64,000 bases of DNA from contig OY365814.1 in assembly GCA_959347315.1 (NCBI GenBank), positions 6,252,034-6,316,033 of the forward strand. The letters are read 5' to 3'. Source of the DNA: Bimastos eiseni (taxonomy: Eukaryota > Annelida > Clitellata > Crassiclitellata > Lumbricidae). The notes under the pieces are model-generated. The model was given only the letters and a program-made list of their open reading frames with translations, was not told where the DNA came from and did not search any database. Positions within the stretch are counted from its first letter, which is position 1, and each line of letters opens with the position of its first letter. Positions 11,681 through 24,263 of the stretch are shown piece by piece. The translations under genes and the position numbers were made by a program.

Positions 11681-11794
11681 CTTAGATTGTATCTATGTCG
11701 CCCAACAAATATTAAGCTACTTAGAATGTATTTCGTCCAACATATATCGAGCTACTTTGATTGTATCTACGTCGCCAAGTTTTAGTGAAGCTAT
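11681..11794 (+). repeat. 35-39-bp tandem repeat x3
   Basis: Three units start with 'cttagattgtatct', 'cttagaatgtattt' and 'ctttgattgtatct'. Each contains 'cgtcgcc' or 'cgtcc' and ends in 'gcta'. Confidence 0.6.
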
Positions 11795-12239
11795 GGCTTT
11801 GAGGTGCTGCGGAATAAAGATTTCATGAGAAAAAGGGGAAGAGATTAAAAGACACAAAATGGTGTCAAATGAGATTTAAAGTAAACAAGCAGATGGAATG
11901 GATATAGATATTAATATCCAGCATTATTGATTTTTTCTTACATTTTAATACACGCCGGTCGTTAAAGCGATAACTGATTGGAAGTGTAACATAATGTAAA
12001 AGTTTAGAAATTTTATAAGCGCGACAAAACTCACGTCAGGGAGATCAGCTTATTCACCGTTGCTGTTTCAAATGAAAACGAGTAATTAAAGCATTGATAA
12101 TGGCCTGTTATATAGGTAATATGAGATGAGAACGGCAAGTAAGTGGACATATTCATTGACAAAAGAGAGAATTTTATTAAATCGAATGGTCTTTAGCGAG
12201 ATATTATGCCTGATATACAATTATGCATGGTGCGTAAAC

Positions 12240-12450
12240 ACGAGTAAAAATGAGAGACACACAAAAAGTGAGACGAAATACAGTGGTTAGAAATGTCGAA
12301 TAACATGTGTAACAGGGCAGCAAATCAATAAAAGTTATGCATTAAAACAGTAATCAAGAAAAGCACAACACAGTGATTTTAATTTTTAAATTGAAACACT
12401 GGATCGAGTGAATGTAAATCCATTCGAGAGATTCGAATAAAAAGCGATTT
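12240..12450 (+). repeat. Dispersed block, shared with 23480-23665
   Basis: The words 'agagacacacaaaaagtgagac', 'gttatg.attaaaac', 'attgaa..actgga' and 'agattcgaataaaaa' occur in the same order in the intron just before the propeller exon of gene copy 1. It is non-coding. It is either part of a duplicated unit or an old transposon. Confidence 0.55.
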
Positions 12451-14639
12451 ACATCTAAAGATTAAATTTAATCTGAACTAGGTGATTGAAATGAACAGAG
12501 CGCTGATGGTTGACAACGTTCATCAGTTACAGAATCTGTAAGCGGATGATCAGTGCTCGAAATGGAAAATTTTACGAAACGGAACGGAACACTAGTAGGC
12601 CTAACTATATTGGACCATTTTTAGGACAGTTATAAGGTTAAACGAAAAACAAGAATTAGTGACGATAATAAAATTATACGATTAAGGTATTCGTTGTTTG
12701 CCAATGTTGTAGAAAATTGGTAGTCTTACACTCAACCTAAAGTCAGCGAGCAAGTTGAGATTTATAACATCTTATAACTCTCTTTTTGCTGCATCCGGAT
12801 TTTTAGTGTTATGATATATCATGTTGCCGTTCTTTCAATCAATTCATTAACCTCATGATTGTTAATTTTCAAAAATATTTTTATTTTTTCATTTGATTTA
12901 AAAGCTTCATTAAAACTTTAAAAATGAAAACACAGATGCGCAATAATCCTACTTGTTTTTGACTAGATGTCGACATATAATAATAAGGACGTCAAACGCA
13001 TATAAACAACAAATAGGGAAGAGTGCCAATGTTTTCCACCTTTTTGTATTTATTGCCCTTTTATTGGCATTTTCACCCTTTTTATTTGACTTACAGTAGC
13101 TTGCTCGTAAAGTTTGTCACAAACGGGACGTCGAATCTTCGGTTCGTCGGTTCGTTGGAGTTCTTTCAACTCTTTTTCGGTATGTTCCCGTCGACTTACA
13201 GAGCTGAAATTTTGACCACATCTCGTCCTTTATCGAAAGCTCGCTATCCGACAATGCATCGACCGTCAAAAGATCTTTAAACGTACGTAGTTACTTGTTC
13301 CTAATTTTGAAGTTATGGGAATTATATTTGGTCGGCAGCGGAATGCTGTGCCTCCTTATGGAATCCCTAAGTTCGTGAGCCTACTCATACATTTCTTGCA
13401 AGTTGCAGCGCTTGCTTTTCAATATTTCACTTACAACGTCGACATAGACCTAATCCTAGAAAGTATCGTGTCAGTTATACTATTTAGTTTGACATTTCTC
13501 TCACATAAGTCAACAGAAACAAGTCATATATGCGTGTGAACATCTCGTAATCACTATTTAGGTCCAATATTGCAGATAGATGCAGTCTAGGCTAATGAGT
13601 TCAACGTTTGTACCGGTATACGTTGGCGTCCAACAGAACACAGTGACACGATTGGCCTTTCACTGTACATAACATTGACTGGGTAAAGCGGTCTACGCTT
13701 TGTTGCTGATGCATCGTAATTGAACGGACCCATGTGCTGAGAATGGCGCCACTGCAATCCAAACGGAATCACGGACATAATTATGTTACGGTCTTGAGAA
13801 TATTATCAACCTGAGCGATAGAAATGAATATATTTCACAGTTAGGGTTAGAGGCGCCACATGCGGAAAATTAAAACGCTACACACACACATAAGAGTACT
13901 TTTCATCAGTAGGCCTAGGCGAAACTAAGATCCAAATAAGCACAATAAATATAATATCATAAGGATGTCCATTAGGAGCTAAAGTATAAATTCTTTGCTC
14001 TTTTTTTCGACGATGTCTCAATTGTTCAAGTATATGTATCTTGTATCCTATCTCTGACCACAAAGGGTTAAAGATAATACGAGAGCGAAGCATCCCATGT
14101 AAAATACTCAGGCGCAGTGATGCCCTACATAGATAGGAGCAGAGATGAATGGGAAGTTGCGATGAGCCAAAACAATTTGGCCAGAACTACGTGTAAATGA
14201 TAATCAGGGATGGTGCTTGAAATGAATCACAACATGGTTTAACATGTGCATCATTAGCGTTGCCATTTCTAAGATGGTTAAAACTCTTAGAACGTCAATA
14301 TTGGTACAAATTGTACTTAGCAAAGAGTCGGGTGATTAAGCAATTAATAAGAATAATAAAGAACTTTAGACCTGTACGAGTACAATGGGCGCCTGTGCAG
14401 GAAAATCCAAGCGAATCGATAACGAAAGTCAACGTATTGACCAGAAACGCGAATGGCGATTCCTAGAACCACAGCAAATAGGTGAGTGAAATTAAGTGAC
14501 TTTCTGACTAGGACTCACACGTGGAAAACATTGAGATTGATGAGCTCGATTTGAAAGCAATGCGACTGTCTCTGCAGGATATGGTCCTCTCTAAAATTGC
14601 ACAATTACGGAATGTTGTAAACTTAGTCTCCGAATTGAT
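12451..14639. other. No gene seen; one dispersed repeat
   Basis: This contains the second copy of the 822-985 repeat at 13722-13870. Hydrophobic short frames at 13023-13280 and 13315-13539 have no recognisable domain and look like AT-rich chance frames. Confidence 0.4.
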
Positions 14640-15665
14640 GTCATCTACCTTCCTCTGTCTCAATCCTTCCCAGACAGAATTTATCATAATAGGTCTCCTT
14701 GACTAAATCAAGACAATCCCCGACCCTGCAATTCACTTACCTAATAACTCTTTATCCCTTCCTTTCACCTCAGATGCCCCAGTTCGAAATCTTGGCGTCA
14801 CCTTTGATCCTCATCTCTCTTTCTCCAACCACATTTCATATCTGTCTCGCTCCTGTTTTATGAACATTCGGGACCTGCGCCGCATCCGACCCATGCTCGA
14901 CTTCAAAACTGCTTCTACCACTGCCACCTCCATCGTCCACTCCAAGCTCGATTGCTGCAACTTCCTTTTCCTCTACCCTAAAGCCATGCAAATCAAACGT
15001 CAACAACTCGTTTACAGCTTTAGTTAGCCAGAGCCGTCACCAGAACGCCCAAGCATCATCACATAACTCCAATCCCTAAATAACTTCACTGGCTAAAAAT
15101 CCCAGAGCGCATTCCCTTCAAAGTACTGTCGCTAACTTACAACTCCTTACAATACTCCCAGCCAAATTACCTTCGCGAACTCTTCACCATCCTGGCAGCC
15201 CGTTCTACCCGATCTTCATCCTGTCTCACCCTTACTCGACCCCCAGTCACCTTACACCTCAAGTTCTCTAAATCGAGCCATATCCAACGCTGCACACGTC
15301 TCTGAAACGATCTGCCTCCTTAATTCCGTACGTTTCTACCATCACCGCCTGTCACCCAACATCATCTGTTCCAAACTCCCCTATCTATCACCCCCGGACT
15401 TTCCATTCTAAAACCAAGTCTCACCTTTCCAAGAATTCTTACCCAAACTCCTTACATGATATTCCTCCTGTCAATCCTCGACCAAAACGACGCCCTCCTT
15501 AACAGCTACTCTGCCTCCGTTGACGTCCTGGAAACAGGCCTATCTATGCTCTACTGACGAACTTTGAGCAAACCCTCTGATTTGATGCAGCGCTCGTAAA
15601 TAAGCTGATGCCCTGCGCTTGGCTTTCAAGTGGCGCTTTAGAAATTTGGAGATTACTATTGCGAT
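14640..15665 (+). mobile_element. L2/CR1-like LINE fragment
   Basis: The translation, in several frames, follows the C-terminal part of a LINE ORF2: 'LCLNPSQTEFIIIGL', 'VRNLGVTFDPHLSFSNH', 'SKLDCCNFLF' (the S-x-L-D-Y-C-N motif), then weak 'HWLKIPERIPFK' and 'SRAISNAA' blocks. It ends in a tail with an 'aagtggcgctttagaaat' box. Many stops are present. No RT catalytic block remains. Confidence 0.8.
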
Positions 15666-16078
15666 TCATAGTTTCTTTGCTACGATCAACCGATAAATAC
15701 ACATTATTACACTTTAGGCTGAAGAATAATTTTAACACAACAACGTTGAGCTAGTTATTGCTAAACTGAATTCCATTCCAATTTATACAGGGAAAACAGG
15801 GAATGGAAGATCAAACGGCGAATCAATTACAATCTTTGCAATGTGTGAATCTTTGGTTCAGCCAAAAAGACTTCGAGTCCTGTGAATTTCTATCCTGGGA
15901 GGCAGACTTGTGTTTTACCTTTGTCCTGAGAAGTAATAATAGTCGACGAACCCATTATTAGGCCTTCCAGTAAGAGAACGACCTTCCCATTTTTTAATGA
16001 TGTCTATCGGATAAATGAACCAGGTCTTGTCATGAAATAATTCGAGCAAAATTGATTTGCTTTTATTTTGTATTCAAG

Positions 16079-16119
16079 AACGACAACCAAGACCGAAAAC
16101 AGCTCCGTCTATTACGATG
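16079..16119 (+). CDS. Short upstream exon of gene copy 1 (41 nt)
   Basis: This is bounded by a polypyrimidine tract and acceptor (TATTCAAG, ending 16078) and a strong donor (GTAAGATTG at 16120). Homologous exons with the same donor lie at 31591-31622 and 63004-63041. Their lengths are 41, 32 and 38 nt, all differing by multiples of three, as expected of coding sequence. In the frame that leaves phase 1 (compatible with the CARD exon) it reads TTTKTENSSVYYD, a hydrophilic linker. The alternative frame (leaving phase 0) reads RQPRPKTAPSITM. The choice is unresolved. Confidence 0.5.
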
Positions 16120-16699
16120 GTAAGATTGTTCACTATTCAAAATCAATAATATAGCAACACGCCATACAACTTGGCCACGAGACTAAACAGTTTGAATGGA
16201 GTGCATGGTTATCTTCCTTTTATGAGTGTTTTGCTAACGGGGACAATAATTTACAATATATTATCATGTTGATGAAACTAATCGTTAGTCAGTTCAACAG
16301 TTTAAGAATAATGTTGCGAGAAGGAAAATCATAAATACTTCCATATTAACTCATACAAGAAAAAGATCTCTCAGCTATCAATAATTATTGTGAAGGAATG
16401 TGTCACCAAATGTATTTGCGATGGTGAGGACCAGTCATGAAGATAAAGGAAAAGTCTGAATCACAAGATTTGGAAGAATATTGAGCAGGGAGATTTGGTT
16501 GAACATCATCCCATTAATTTTCTATGAGAGTAAAGCACTTACGCGAAAGAAGTTCTTTTAATAAGAACTGAAACTCAAAATGTTATCGTAATGAAAAATT
16601 ATTGCAAGAAACCTACAGAAAAGTCATAGTAGAAATTACTAAGACTTATTAATTTTAGCTCTCTTTATCTCGGTTGCCTGTATGATCAAGAGATGCTAT

Positions 16700-17035
16700 T
16701 TAAGCTGTTGGAATAGCATAGCATCAACACTGGTTTGACGAATACCGCCTTTCCCTAGACCTTAGTCCATCCTCGTGATGTTGGCACATTGGGTGACACA
16801 GTTTCTCCACACACCCTGTCCTTGGCACACTCTGTGGCCTCTTTTTTCCAAGTCATTCCTCCGTCGCTGAGGTTCTTTGAGACCACGTCCTTCCAATTCT
16901 ATCTTGATCTTCCTCGTTTTCTTCTCCATCAACTTACGATCCAGTTCATTGCTTGCTTCGTGATTCTGTCCTCGTCCATGCGATGTAGATGTGTCAGCCA
17001 TCGTAGCCGTGTCTTTCTAATACCGCATGCATTTG
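16700..17035 (-). mobile_element. LINE ORF2 3' end fragment (RT C-terminus)
   Basis: The minus-strand translation gives the C-terminal region that follows the RT in many LINEs: 'WLTHLHRMDEDRITKQ', then 'RRKRGRSR.NWKDVV', then 'GMTWK' and an ending with 'CANITRMD'. Two frames are needed, so it is broken. It has no RT core. It lies in the intron region between the short exon and the CARD exon of gene copy 1. Confidence 0.65.
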
Positions 17036-18424
17036 AAAATGATGCTTCAATCAGTCATACCTTGTTAACTACAGTGGTTCCGAATCTTGTGAATCAGTTG
17101 CAAAGCAATGCATTGATAATTTTCTTCATTTGCATCTTTCGTGAAATTTCAAATAAACCGATTAAATAATATCTATTGCTGTCTTCCGTTTCAAGTGTTG
17201 CATCTTTTTGCATTTCAGTTGTACGATCTTCCACTGGAAATGTTGGACATTATCTTACAAAAGTCATATCTATATTTGGTGTTGGGTGAAAAAATTCCAG
17301 TAAAGCAGAGAGACGAAGAAGTGATCAGATCGCTCACATCGGTTGATGTCTGCTTTTCTCGAAGAATCACTAAACAACGGTTCAAAACGTCAATCTGGCG
17401 TTATCTTGAAGGTTATAAACATTACCCCAAATTACAGATTAACATATTTGATAACGTTTTCTAATCGGAAGTCTTACTTAGCGCAACTAACTCAATGCAT
17501 GAGGTCATTTCCCCATTATGGCCTATGCACTTTTAACAGCGCTGGAACTGTCCACACCACAAAAGCGCTGACTTCTGAAGCCTTATTCATAATGGTGGGT
17601 TAATTAGAAACAAAGCTATCATCAATAAGTCAAAAGTATTACTCTATAATGGTCATGTAACTACCGTGGATGAGTCACCACCGGAAGGCCTTTAGGTTGA
17701 TAAAATTACGTAAGTTTTGAAACTAGACCTTCTATGCGCAGCCAGTGCAGCGATTTTACGATCAGGGATATGATAATAATAATAATATTTTTCATGGCAT
17801 AGAAGTTGACGTATTTCATTACAGTATTATTTACAGAATTTAATCTAGTTGTCAGAGTATTACAAGTTTGAAATGAGTTCTGATCGAAAATGGTCAACAC
17901 TATGTTGCTTTAAGGGCCGCATTTAGAATCAGTGATATCTAGTTTTCATTCTCTCAGGCGGGGCAATCTTTAAGGCATGCGGTCTTATGGCTTCATGTGA
18001 TGTTCTAAAAAATGAGTCCATTGCTTACCCACGGAGAGCCCATATGACGCCATTGCTTCTGTGATGACATATCGCCGCATTCTAGCCAGGAAACTCTGTA
18101 TGCGAGCCTTTTGAATCGATGTTGCAATGATTGGTTACGATGGCAATAATTATGAGCTACGTTAAAAAAGACGGTTAACTCTATTAGATTATTTGGCAGG
18201 CAAACCAGGGCAGTGAAAAACTGTTCACCTAATCCTTTGAATAATATTTCGGAATTTATATGTCATGGTTGAAGTTGATCAAGTACCTAGCCATGAAATA
18301 CCGCGGCACAAATAAAGTCCGTGCCTTCAAATCAAAGTGAGCTATGTTTCTCATTAACTTCGAGCAAAAAAGCACGTTGCAAATATTTTATTAGAACAAT
18401 GCGGATTATTTTATATCGTTTCAG
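17036..18424. other. No gene seen (intron side of gene copy 1)
   Basis: AT-rich sequence with a short (TAATAA)n stretch near 17772-17790. A frame at 17141-17464 has no recognisable motif. Any exon between the short exon and the CARD exon should lie here, but I could not identify one. Confidence 0.35.
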
Positions 18425-18712
18425 ACTTTTATGGAAAAAACAATAAAAGATCTGCAATAATTAGAAACAACCGAAAGTATTTCTTGGAAAATATTCAATC
18501 GAATGAAGAGTTAATTGATTCGCTGTTGTCTCTCAACTGCATAACAGAAGAGCAAAGTTATTTCATTCGAAAACAATATTCAAACCGAGACAGGAACGCC
18601 GAACTTCTGTATTATGTGAGAAACTTCGACGAGAAAATGTTTTCAACTTTCGAAAAGTGTCTTCAACAAACGAATCAAGTTGCAGTAGCAAAGATCGTCA
18701 GAAACGGTGGAG
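18425..18712 (+). CDS. CARD exon, gene copy 1
   Basis: This encodes a death-fold CARD of about 85 residues: a basic helix 1 (IIRNNRKYFLENI), helix 2 'ELIDSLLSLNCITEEQ', helix 3 to 4 'RNAELLYYVRNF' and the closing 'F..CLQQTNQVAVAKI'. CARDs join like-with-like to assemble caspase- or adaptor-activating complexes in the cytosol. The exon starts after a TTTCAG acceptor (phase 1) and ends phase 1 at a weak donor (GGAG/GTTCAT), at the same place as the sister exon at 33584-33865. Unlike the sister it has no in-frame ATG: one base is missing where copy 2 has ATGAAAAGA. It must therefore be joined to an upstream exon or be defective. Confidence 0.8.
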
Positions 18713-18959
18713 GTTCATGAAACAATAATTACCTACATTTAATTTCAGTTTCATTTGAAAATATTGTGTCTTAATTCAAATGCACAATGCAATGCATCTA
18801 CATTGATTTTCGTTTTAAGCGCTCCTCGATATTCTGATGTAATTTTACATTTTCAGTGTTGCTCTGTATTGGTTATAGTCAACGTTTAATTTAGCATCAC
18901 AACTGTATTTTCTGGATGCCCAGTATCTGGAAAGGTAGGTTATGCAACTATACTGTTCT

Positions 18960-19150
18960 AATTGAAATTGAAATTCTTGAAATTTGATATCGCTCTTCTT
19001 CCAACATATTTTACTCAGAAGTGCACACACTTCGACGGCGCAATTGCAATTGTACTGCAGAGCAATTGTGCGCGAAGAACTTGCTTAAAGTCACTGGCAC
19101 CTCACTCAGCACACACTGAGCCGAACGCTCTAACCGATCAGCCACCGTGC
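18960..19150 (-). mobile_element. tRNA-derived SINE, second copy
   Basis: The reverse complement starts 'cacggtggctgatcggttag' (A box region) and continues through the same body as 2369-2600, ending near 'tatcaaatttcaag'. The B box seen in the first copy has been deleted. It is followed on its outer side by an AAT microsatellite. It lies in the CARD to TRADD-N-like intron of gene copy 1. Confidence 0.75.
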
Positions 19151-19162
19151 CCCACATGGTCC

Positions 19163-19164
<2 letters not shown>

Positions 19165-19206
<42 letters not shown>
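19165..19206 (+). repeat. (AAT)n microsatellite
   Basis: About 14 perfect AAT units, then degenerate AT-rich trinucleotide sequence to about 19380. Confidence 0.9.
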
Positions 19207-19208
<2 letters not shown>

Positions 19209-21757
19209 AATAAAATGTTAATACTATTAATATTAATAATATTATTGTCCCTAATGTTGTTATTATTATAATTATAATTTTTATTATTATTACTATCGCT
19301 ACAGTTTATTATTCTCATTATCATTAATTACGATAGTAATGCTTACAAAATAACGATAATAATATAAATAATAATAATTAAAGTCGCAAAGTAAGGAACA
19401 TACCATTAGAAACCTAGTTGATGCTGAAACAAACCCAAGCTTGAGTTTCGAGCAATACTCGTCGAATTTAAGGGAATTTTGCAGTTTATGTGCAAGGCGC
19501 TTTGTGGCCTAACCCCTTACTGTGAAATTTTTTAGTTGTAAATGTTTCGTATAGGTCTACTGCGAAATTCTTTTGAAAGAAATAGCAAATAATGAAATTC
19601 CTCCTGTTTTGCAAATATCAAATTCATGGCAATATCAAAACAATTGAAAACCAATAGATACATTTTTTGGTTATCAAAGTTAGTCAAGGTTAGATTTTGT
19701 GTGATAGAGTTTAAAGCACGGTTCTGCGCACAACCCAACATCACATTCTACTTTACATACCTACTTTCCTCCCATTCACAGGTTCAGGGCCCATATCCAT
19801 GGGGTTGGAATAGTTTGTTCTCCGAATAGATCTTACACCTGAAGTAACTATTCTCCGAATAGGCCGTGGTCGTCGCTGCCATGGATGAGCGAGAAGTAAA
19901 CCGCGGAATAGTTGCACCTGACATAGGACCTGCGAGACTTAGCTTTACGCATGCGCAAAGATATTCATTCATATCGCTTAATTAAAATTGCAACGGTTAA
20001 GATATAAAGTCCTAATTCACATTTCGTGAAAATCAATCAAATTTATAAATTGTGCGTGCATGATAAAATGCAAAGAGTTCAGTATCTTAATGTTAGAGCA
20101 AACAAGATGGCATTTTGTTCAAATTTTACTAAATTAATTATTACTAGGCCAACGTGGCAGAAGGCAACGAGCCTATACTCGGCACATCATACGCCACATC
20201 ATCAGCCACTTCGTCCGAAGTTAAGCTTAGTAGCAATTTCCCAGGACGAAAATGGAAGGCATAATAAAATGTGTTATCTCCATAGATCTAGAGGACTGCG
20301 ATGATCTAGAAACACTCTCCAGCGTTATAAACTTCACGAATGCGACGAATTATAGCAATGGTCGCCATTTTGATCATAGCCCTATTCGAGAATAGCGGAC
20401 TTACACCTAGGGTCAACCAGGAGAAGGCCTAACTTTATGTCCAGCGTAACGCACAATTCCCGCCTCATGCATAGCAGTATTACGCGATACTTCCGGGAAG
20501 GCCAGTTTTATGTCAGAGGTAAGAGTTACACCCTGGCTACTCCAACTCCATGCATATGACCCCAGAAGAACAAACTGTGCAAATTCTTTGTGCATGGACC
20601 CTCTTTGCCGTGGCTGGTACATAGCAACAGACGTTTGTCTTGTACCACGATGGCTAACAACATCCTGAACTACACTAGTGTGAAATGTTGACAACATTGA
20701 CAACTACACCCTATTTTCAAAGCAACCAGTTTTCCAAAATAACTGGTAGCTACTTAACCACGAGCTATTTTCGTCCTCATATCAACTGGAATATTTTATC
20801 TATTCAAACGTACCATCAGTGTAATTTGAAATAAGTTCTCTGAACAGCACTAGCAGCTCTGAAGAAGTGTCATTATTGTCCATGTAGCCTAAGCTGTATA
20901 GCCTTTCCCAAGCAGATCGTGCAGTATAGTCATGACAATTCTGGAAGTCTTAACGATATGTCTGGATTGTTCCAACTGCATCGCAGGTCAAATATGTGCA
21001 TTAATTCGTTCCAAATATATCCGCTATCAGTTTCGCAGATGAGGTAGGGCCTATGACTTCACATCAGTTTATTCGACATTTATTTGTGGAAAAAAACAAA
21101 TTTATCTCAGCCTTCAAGAAACGAGTATAGAAAAGAGTGTTTCAATTTTCATTAACCGCAAAAAAATTCTTCAATTTTAATTCATCGCTATCAGCTGCAG
21201 AATCAATACGAAAAACAATGTTAATTGCTAAATGCAATGTTACAATCATCAAAGTGCGTGGATTGCACAGACTACCAAAAACGTGAAATTACTTTTGACA
21301 TAATGTGTGAAAATCTGCAAAAACATAATATTACGTTTGAAACATGAAATGGGTTCTTTCTACTCTTAATACAATGTAGATCCAGTTATATGGCGACCTC
21401 TATTAGCTTCCCTCAAAAATCTCCCACCATTCAAAGAAAGTAATTAATGAGCTGCTATCTTTTCTTTCGTTCAACACATCGTTTATAATCTATTGAGGAC
21501 ATTTCATAAATTGACGTGTTATAATTGACTGATAAATGATAGAATATCATACGAAAGGCATTCTCATATTTTGTTACAATGCCTAAATGAGGATTTCGGT
21601 GATTTCAGTTACTTTCTGCTTTCAGGTACTAGTAGCAAATCTTAAAATATCAATAAACTAACATATCTTAATTATTTGATGTCCATCACAACTACAGCAG
21701 AAACCATTTCCCTCCAGTCCTTATCAACCTTAACGATTGAACTGTTCTCCATTTTAG
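19207..21757. other. No gene seen (intron of gene copy 1)
   Basis: AT-rich intron. Repeated words such as 'tattctccgaatag' occur near 19810-19870. A minus-strand frame at 20413-20703 has no recognisable domain. Nothing further can be supported. Confidence 0.4.
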
Positions 21758-22126
21758 TCGTAATAAAAGTCAAAGTTGCAAATCGTGGTGCAAAGAGGAA
21801 AGCGTACATAGAACCGCAGCTGCTTCATCAAAGAATTAGTGACCTGCAAAACACGAGAAAACCAAGATCTTTTCAAACTGATGACCTGATCAATCGACTG
21901 AAGAAGGATGGCATAGAAATCCTTAACTCTCAACTATTGAAACAGACTGTGGTTGTTTGGATCTGGTGTCAATCACAAGCAGCCGTTGAAACTATTCAGA
22001 AACTGTACGAATCGAATCAACTGACAGATATATTCTTTGCTCTTGCAGATATTCAACCACCTGCCTGTGAAATCATCAAATCTAAAGTGTTCAACGTTGA
22101 TAGAAATCAATTCAAGAAAACAGTTG
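21758..22126 (+). CDS. TRADD-N-like domain exon, gene copy 1
   Basis: This is an exon of about 123 codons. Its start follows an ATTTTAG acceptor (phase 1) and its end is phase 1. The fold pattern is a short strand (VVIKVKV), two helices, 'INRLKKDGIEILNSQL', a strand 'VVVWIWCQS', then helix 'AAVETIQKLYESNQLTDIF'. The strand followed by 'S-x-x-A-x-x-x-L-x-x-x-Y-x-S-x-x-L' resembles the TRADD N-terminal adaptor domain. This is a pattern match by eye. The donor is GC rather than GT (G/GCAAGTTC), where copy 2 has G/GTAAGTTC. If GC is not used, translation would stop at TAG (22138). About half the residues agree with the exon at 50581. Confidence 0.7.
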
Positions 22127-22525
22127 GCAAGTTCTTATAGTACACATCATACTAATAGACTGGGGCACCATGAGCGCAGGGGCACCATGGTCATCTGGCA
22201 TATTTTTGATTATTTACAGTACTTTTAACTTAATTTCGATAGCAGTTTGAACTTCCAGTTTATTTTTCCTTTTGATGTTGTTCGGGCTTCATGTTCGGAC
22301 TGTTATATATTTTATTCTTAAAAATATGTTCCCGGCTCACCAAAGTAAAATGTTACCACATATTTGCGAAGATTGTTATTTTTATAACGCCACAAGTAGC
22401 GAATTTATTTTTGATGAGTGGTATAATATTTTTTCTATGATTCATTTACATCATGCTATAAATTGTTTGCATGACTAATACGATATTGACATGTATTTTT
22501 ACACAAGACTGCAGCATGGGGCTGT

Positions 22526-23371
22526 GGGGCACCATGATCAATGCTGATGAGACCCCACAAGCGCTGGAAGTTTTTTAATTTTTTGTTTTAGTTTTTTGAT
22601 CCCTGGAAACTTAGGGTCGCATGCAAGTCGGTGGAGGTCCTAGGGCTAGGTGGAGCAAGACTATAGTAAGAAATGCAGAATAATTATATCACATTTTGTA
22701 TTGTGTAACCTACTAACGACGAAGCTAAAACGAAGCTATAAGAATTATTAGCATCATGTGTTATCGTCAACAAGCCTACGCTACAGAGAAGAACGTCCAA
22801 AAAAAATTGACTCCAAAGGACATTGGTCTGGTAGATGTAACTCACACAAAACGAGAATTCTAACGATACAATACAACTGCTATCAGACTTCCTGCTAGAA
22901 AAAAGGATAAAAGTAAACCATGTTGCGCAAGTCATAGACTTGAACGGTGACAAGGTGGGAGTAAAATATTTGGGGGAAAAAACAGCATCAAGGATCGGAA
23001 CAATAATTTCAACATTTTGTTCATCCAACTGAATCACAAACGTGCACCATTCTTTTTATGGACATCGTGAAAAAATTGGATATATCACTTTCTGTTGGTG
23101 CCACAAACGCGCCAGTAGAAAGCGGATTTTCTCATTCTTTTTCGCTGAATATAATCTGACAATTATTTTTGATTAAATTTTATGCTGCCTTCAAAGGTGA
23201 AGTGTGTGAAACCGAGATGGCTGTTTTAGATTTGTTCGTATTGGGTTTTTGTCAGAAACGCTCGGCTAAGTTTATTCGGTCTGCTACTTGTTTCTGCATG
23301 ATCTAACTCGCATTTAATGTTCACTTAATCGATGTGATCATTGTGCCCCACATCATTGATCATGGTGCCCC
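22526..23371. mobile_element. Non-autonomous DNA transposon with GGGGCACC termini
   Basis: The left end reads GGGGCACCATGATCAATG and the right end (23349-23371) is its inverted match with a small change, giving a MITE-like unit of about 850 bp. Further copies of GGGGCACC(A/G)TG lie at 22162, 22179 and 23378, so the termini seem to be stacked or reused. No target duplication was confirmed and no transposase is coded. It sits in the last intron of gene copy 1. Confidence 0.5.
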
Positions 23372-23479
23372 GTAGTAGGGGCACCGTGATCAGGTATGAG
23401 TATGTGTGATTTTCTTACAAAATTGGTCATTATGAGAAATTCATGAAATGGTAAGGCTTGTTGGTGCTAAAACACGTGC

Positions 23480-23665
23480 TAAAAGGAGAGACAGACAAAG
23501 AGTGAGACAAACTTAAATGGATTACTTGTAGAATAGAGGAGCTAATCCACATCAGTTATGAATCAAAACGGTTGAGAAGGAAGACATACGTTATAATTTA
23601 TATTTCTAAAATTGAAGGATTGGACTGAGTGAGTGTAAATACAATCGACAGATTCGAATAAAAAC
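23480..23665 (+). repeat. Dispersed block, shared with 12240-12450
   Basis: It has the same ordered words as the block at 12240. Nearby (23690-23755) is a GC-rich, self-complementary stretch around 'accgcgggtgcaccctaccc' and 'gggtagggtacgggtgcg'. No gene was seen in 23666-24263; a C/T-rich tract occupies 23810-24000. Confidence 0.55.
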
Positions 23666-24263
23666 AATGCACAATATGGCTCTGTGGGTATACCGCGGGT
23701 GCACCCTACCCGAACCGTAACCGCGAATACGGGTAGGGTACGGGTGCGTATGTTACATAATGCTGCCCCTACTTCTTGTATGCATGTCAATCTCTTATTT
23801 TCTCATTCTTAATCCTCCTTCTCCTCATCCTTCTTTCACTCCTGCCGATCCTACTCAAAATTTTCTCCTCCTTCACCGCTCCTCTCTGCTCCTACTCTGC
23901 CTAATCCTCATTCTTCGTTTTTCTCCTCATCCCATTCTTCGTACTCCACAGTCTGTTCCGTCTCGTCCTCATCCTTTCATCGCCTTTCTTCCTCCAGTCC
24001 TCTTAACATCAATTTGAGAAAAGGTAAAAATATGACATATCATGTTATGTTATATAACATATGACAAAAAATATAATCAAAACATAATTACCAAAATACA
24101 TGGTCAAAATTCTAAGTAGGCTCAAATGTACATGTATGATGAAACAGATAGCAAAAGAAGTAATATGTTTTCAATTATTTCAGTAATAATATTAATCACT
24201 ACTCAAGAAGCTGATTCTAAAGTCAATTATTTGCGCGAAATGATAATTGTGTTTTCATTGTAG

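Noticed and set aside
13023..13539. Hydrophobic frames as membrane proteins
   Set aside because: Short, AT-driven hydrophobicity with no homologous copy or conserved start.
20195..20245. 5S rRNA-like stretch ('gtccgaagttaagc')
   Set aside because: Only about 14 bases agree with 5S; the flanks and box elements do not.
23810..24000. Proline/serine-rich coding region
   Set aside because: C/T-rich tract, most likely the extended polypyrimidine part of the intron; no conserved counterpart before 52012.
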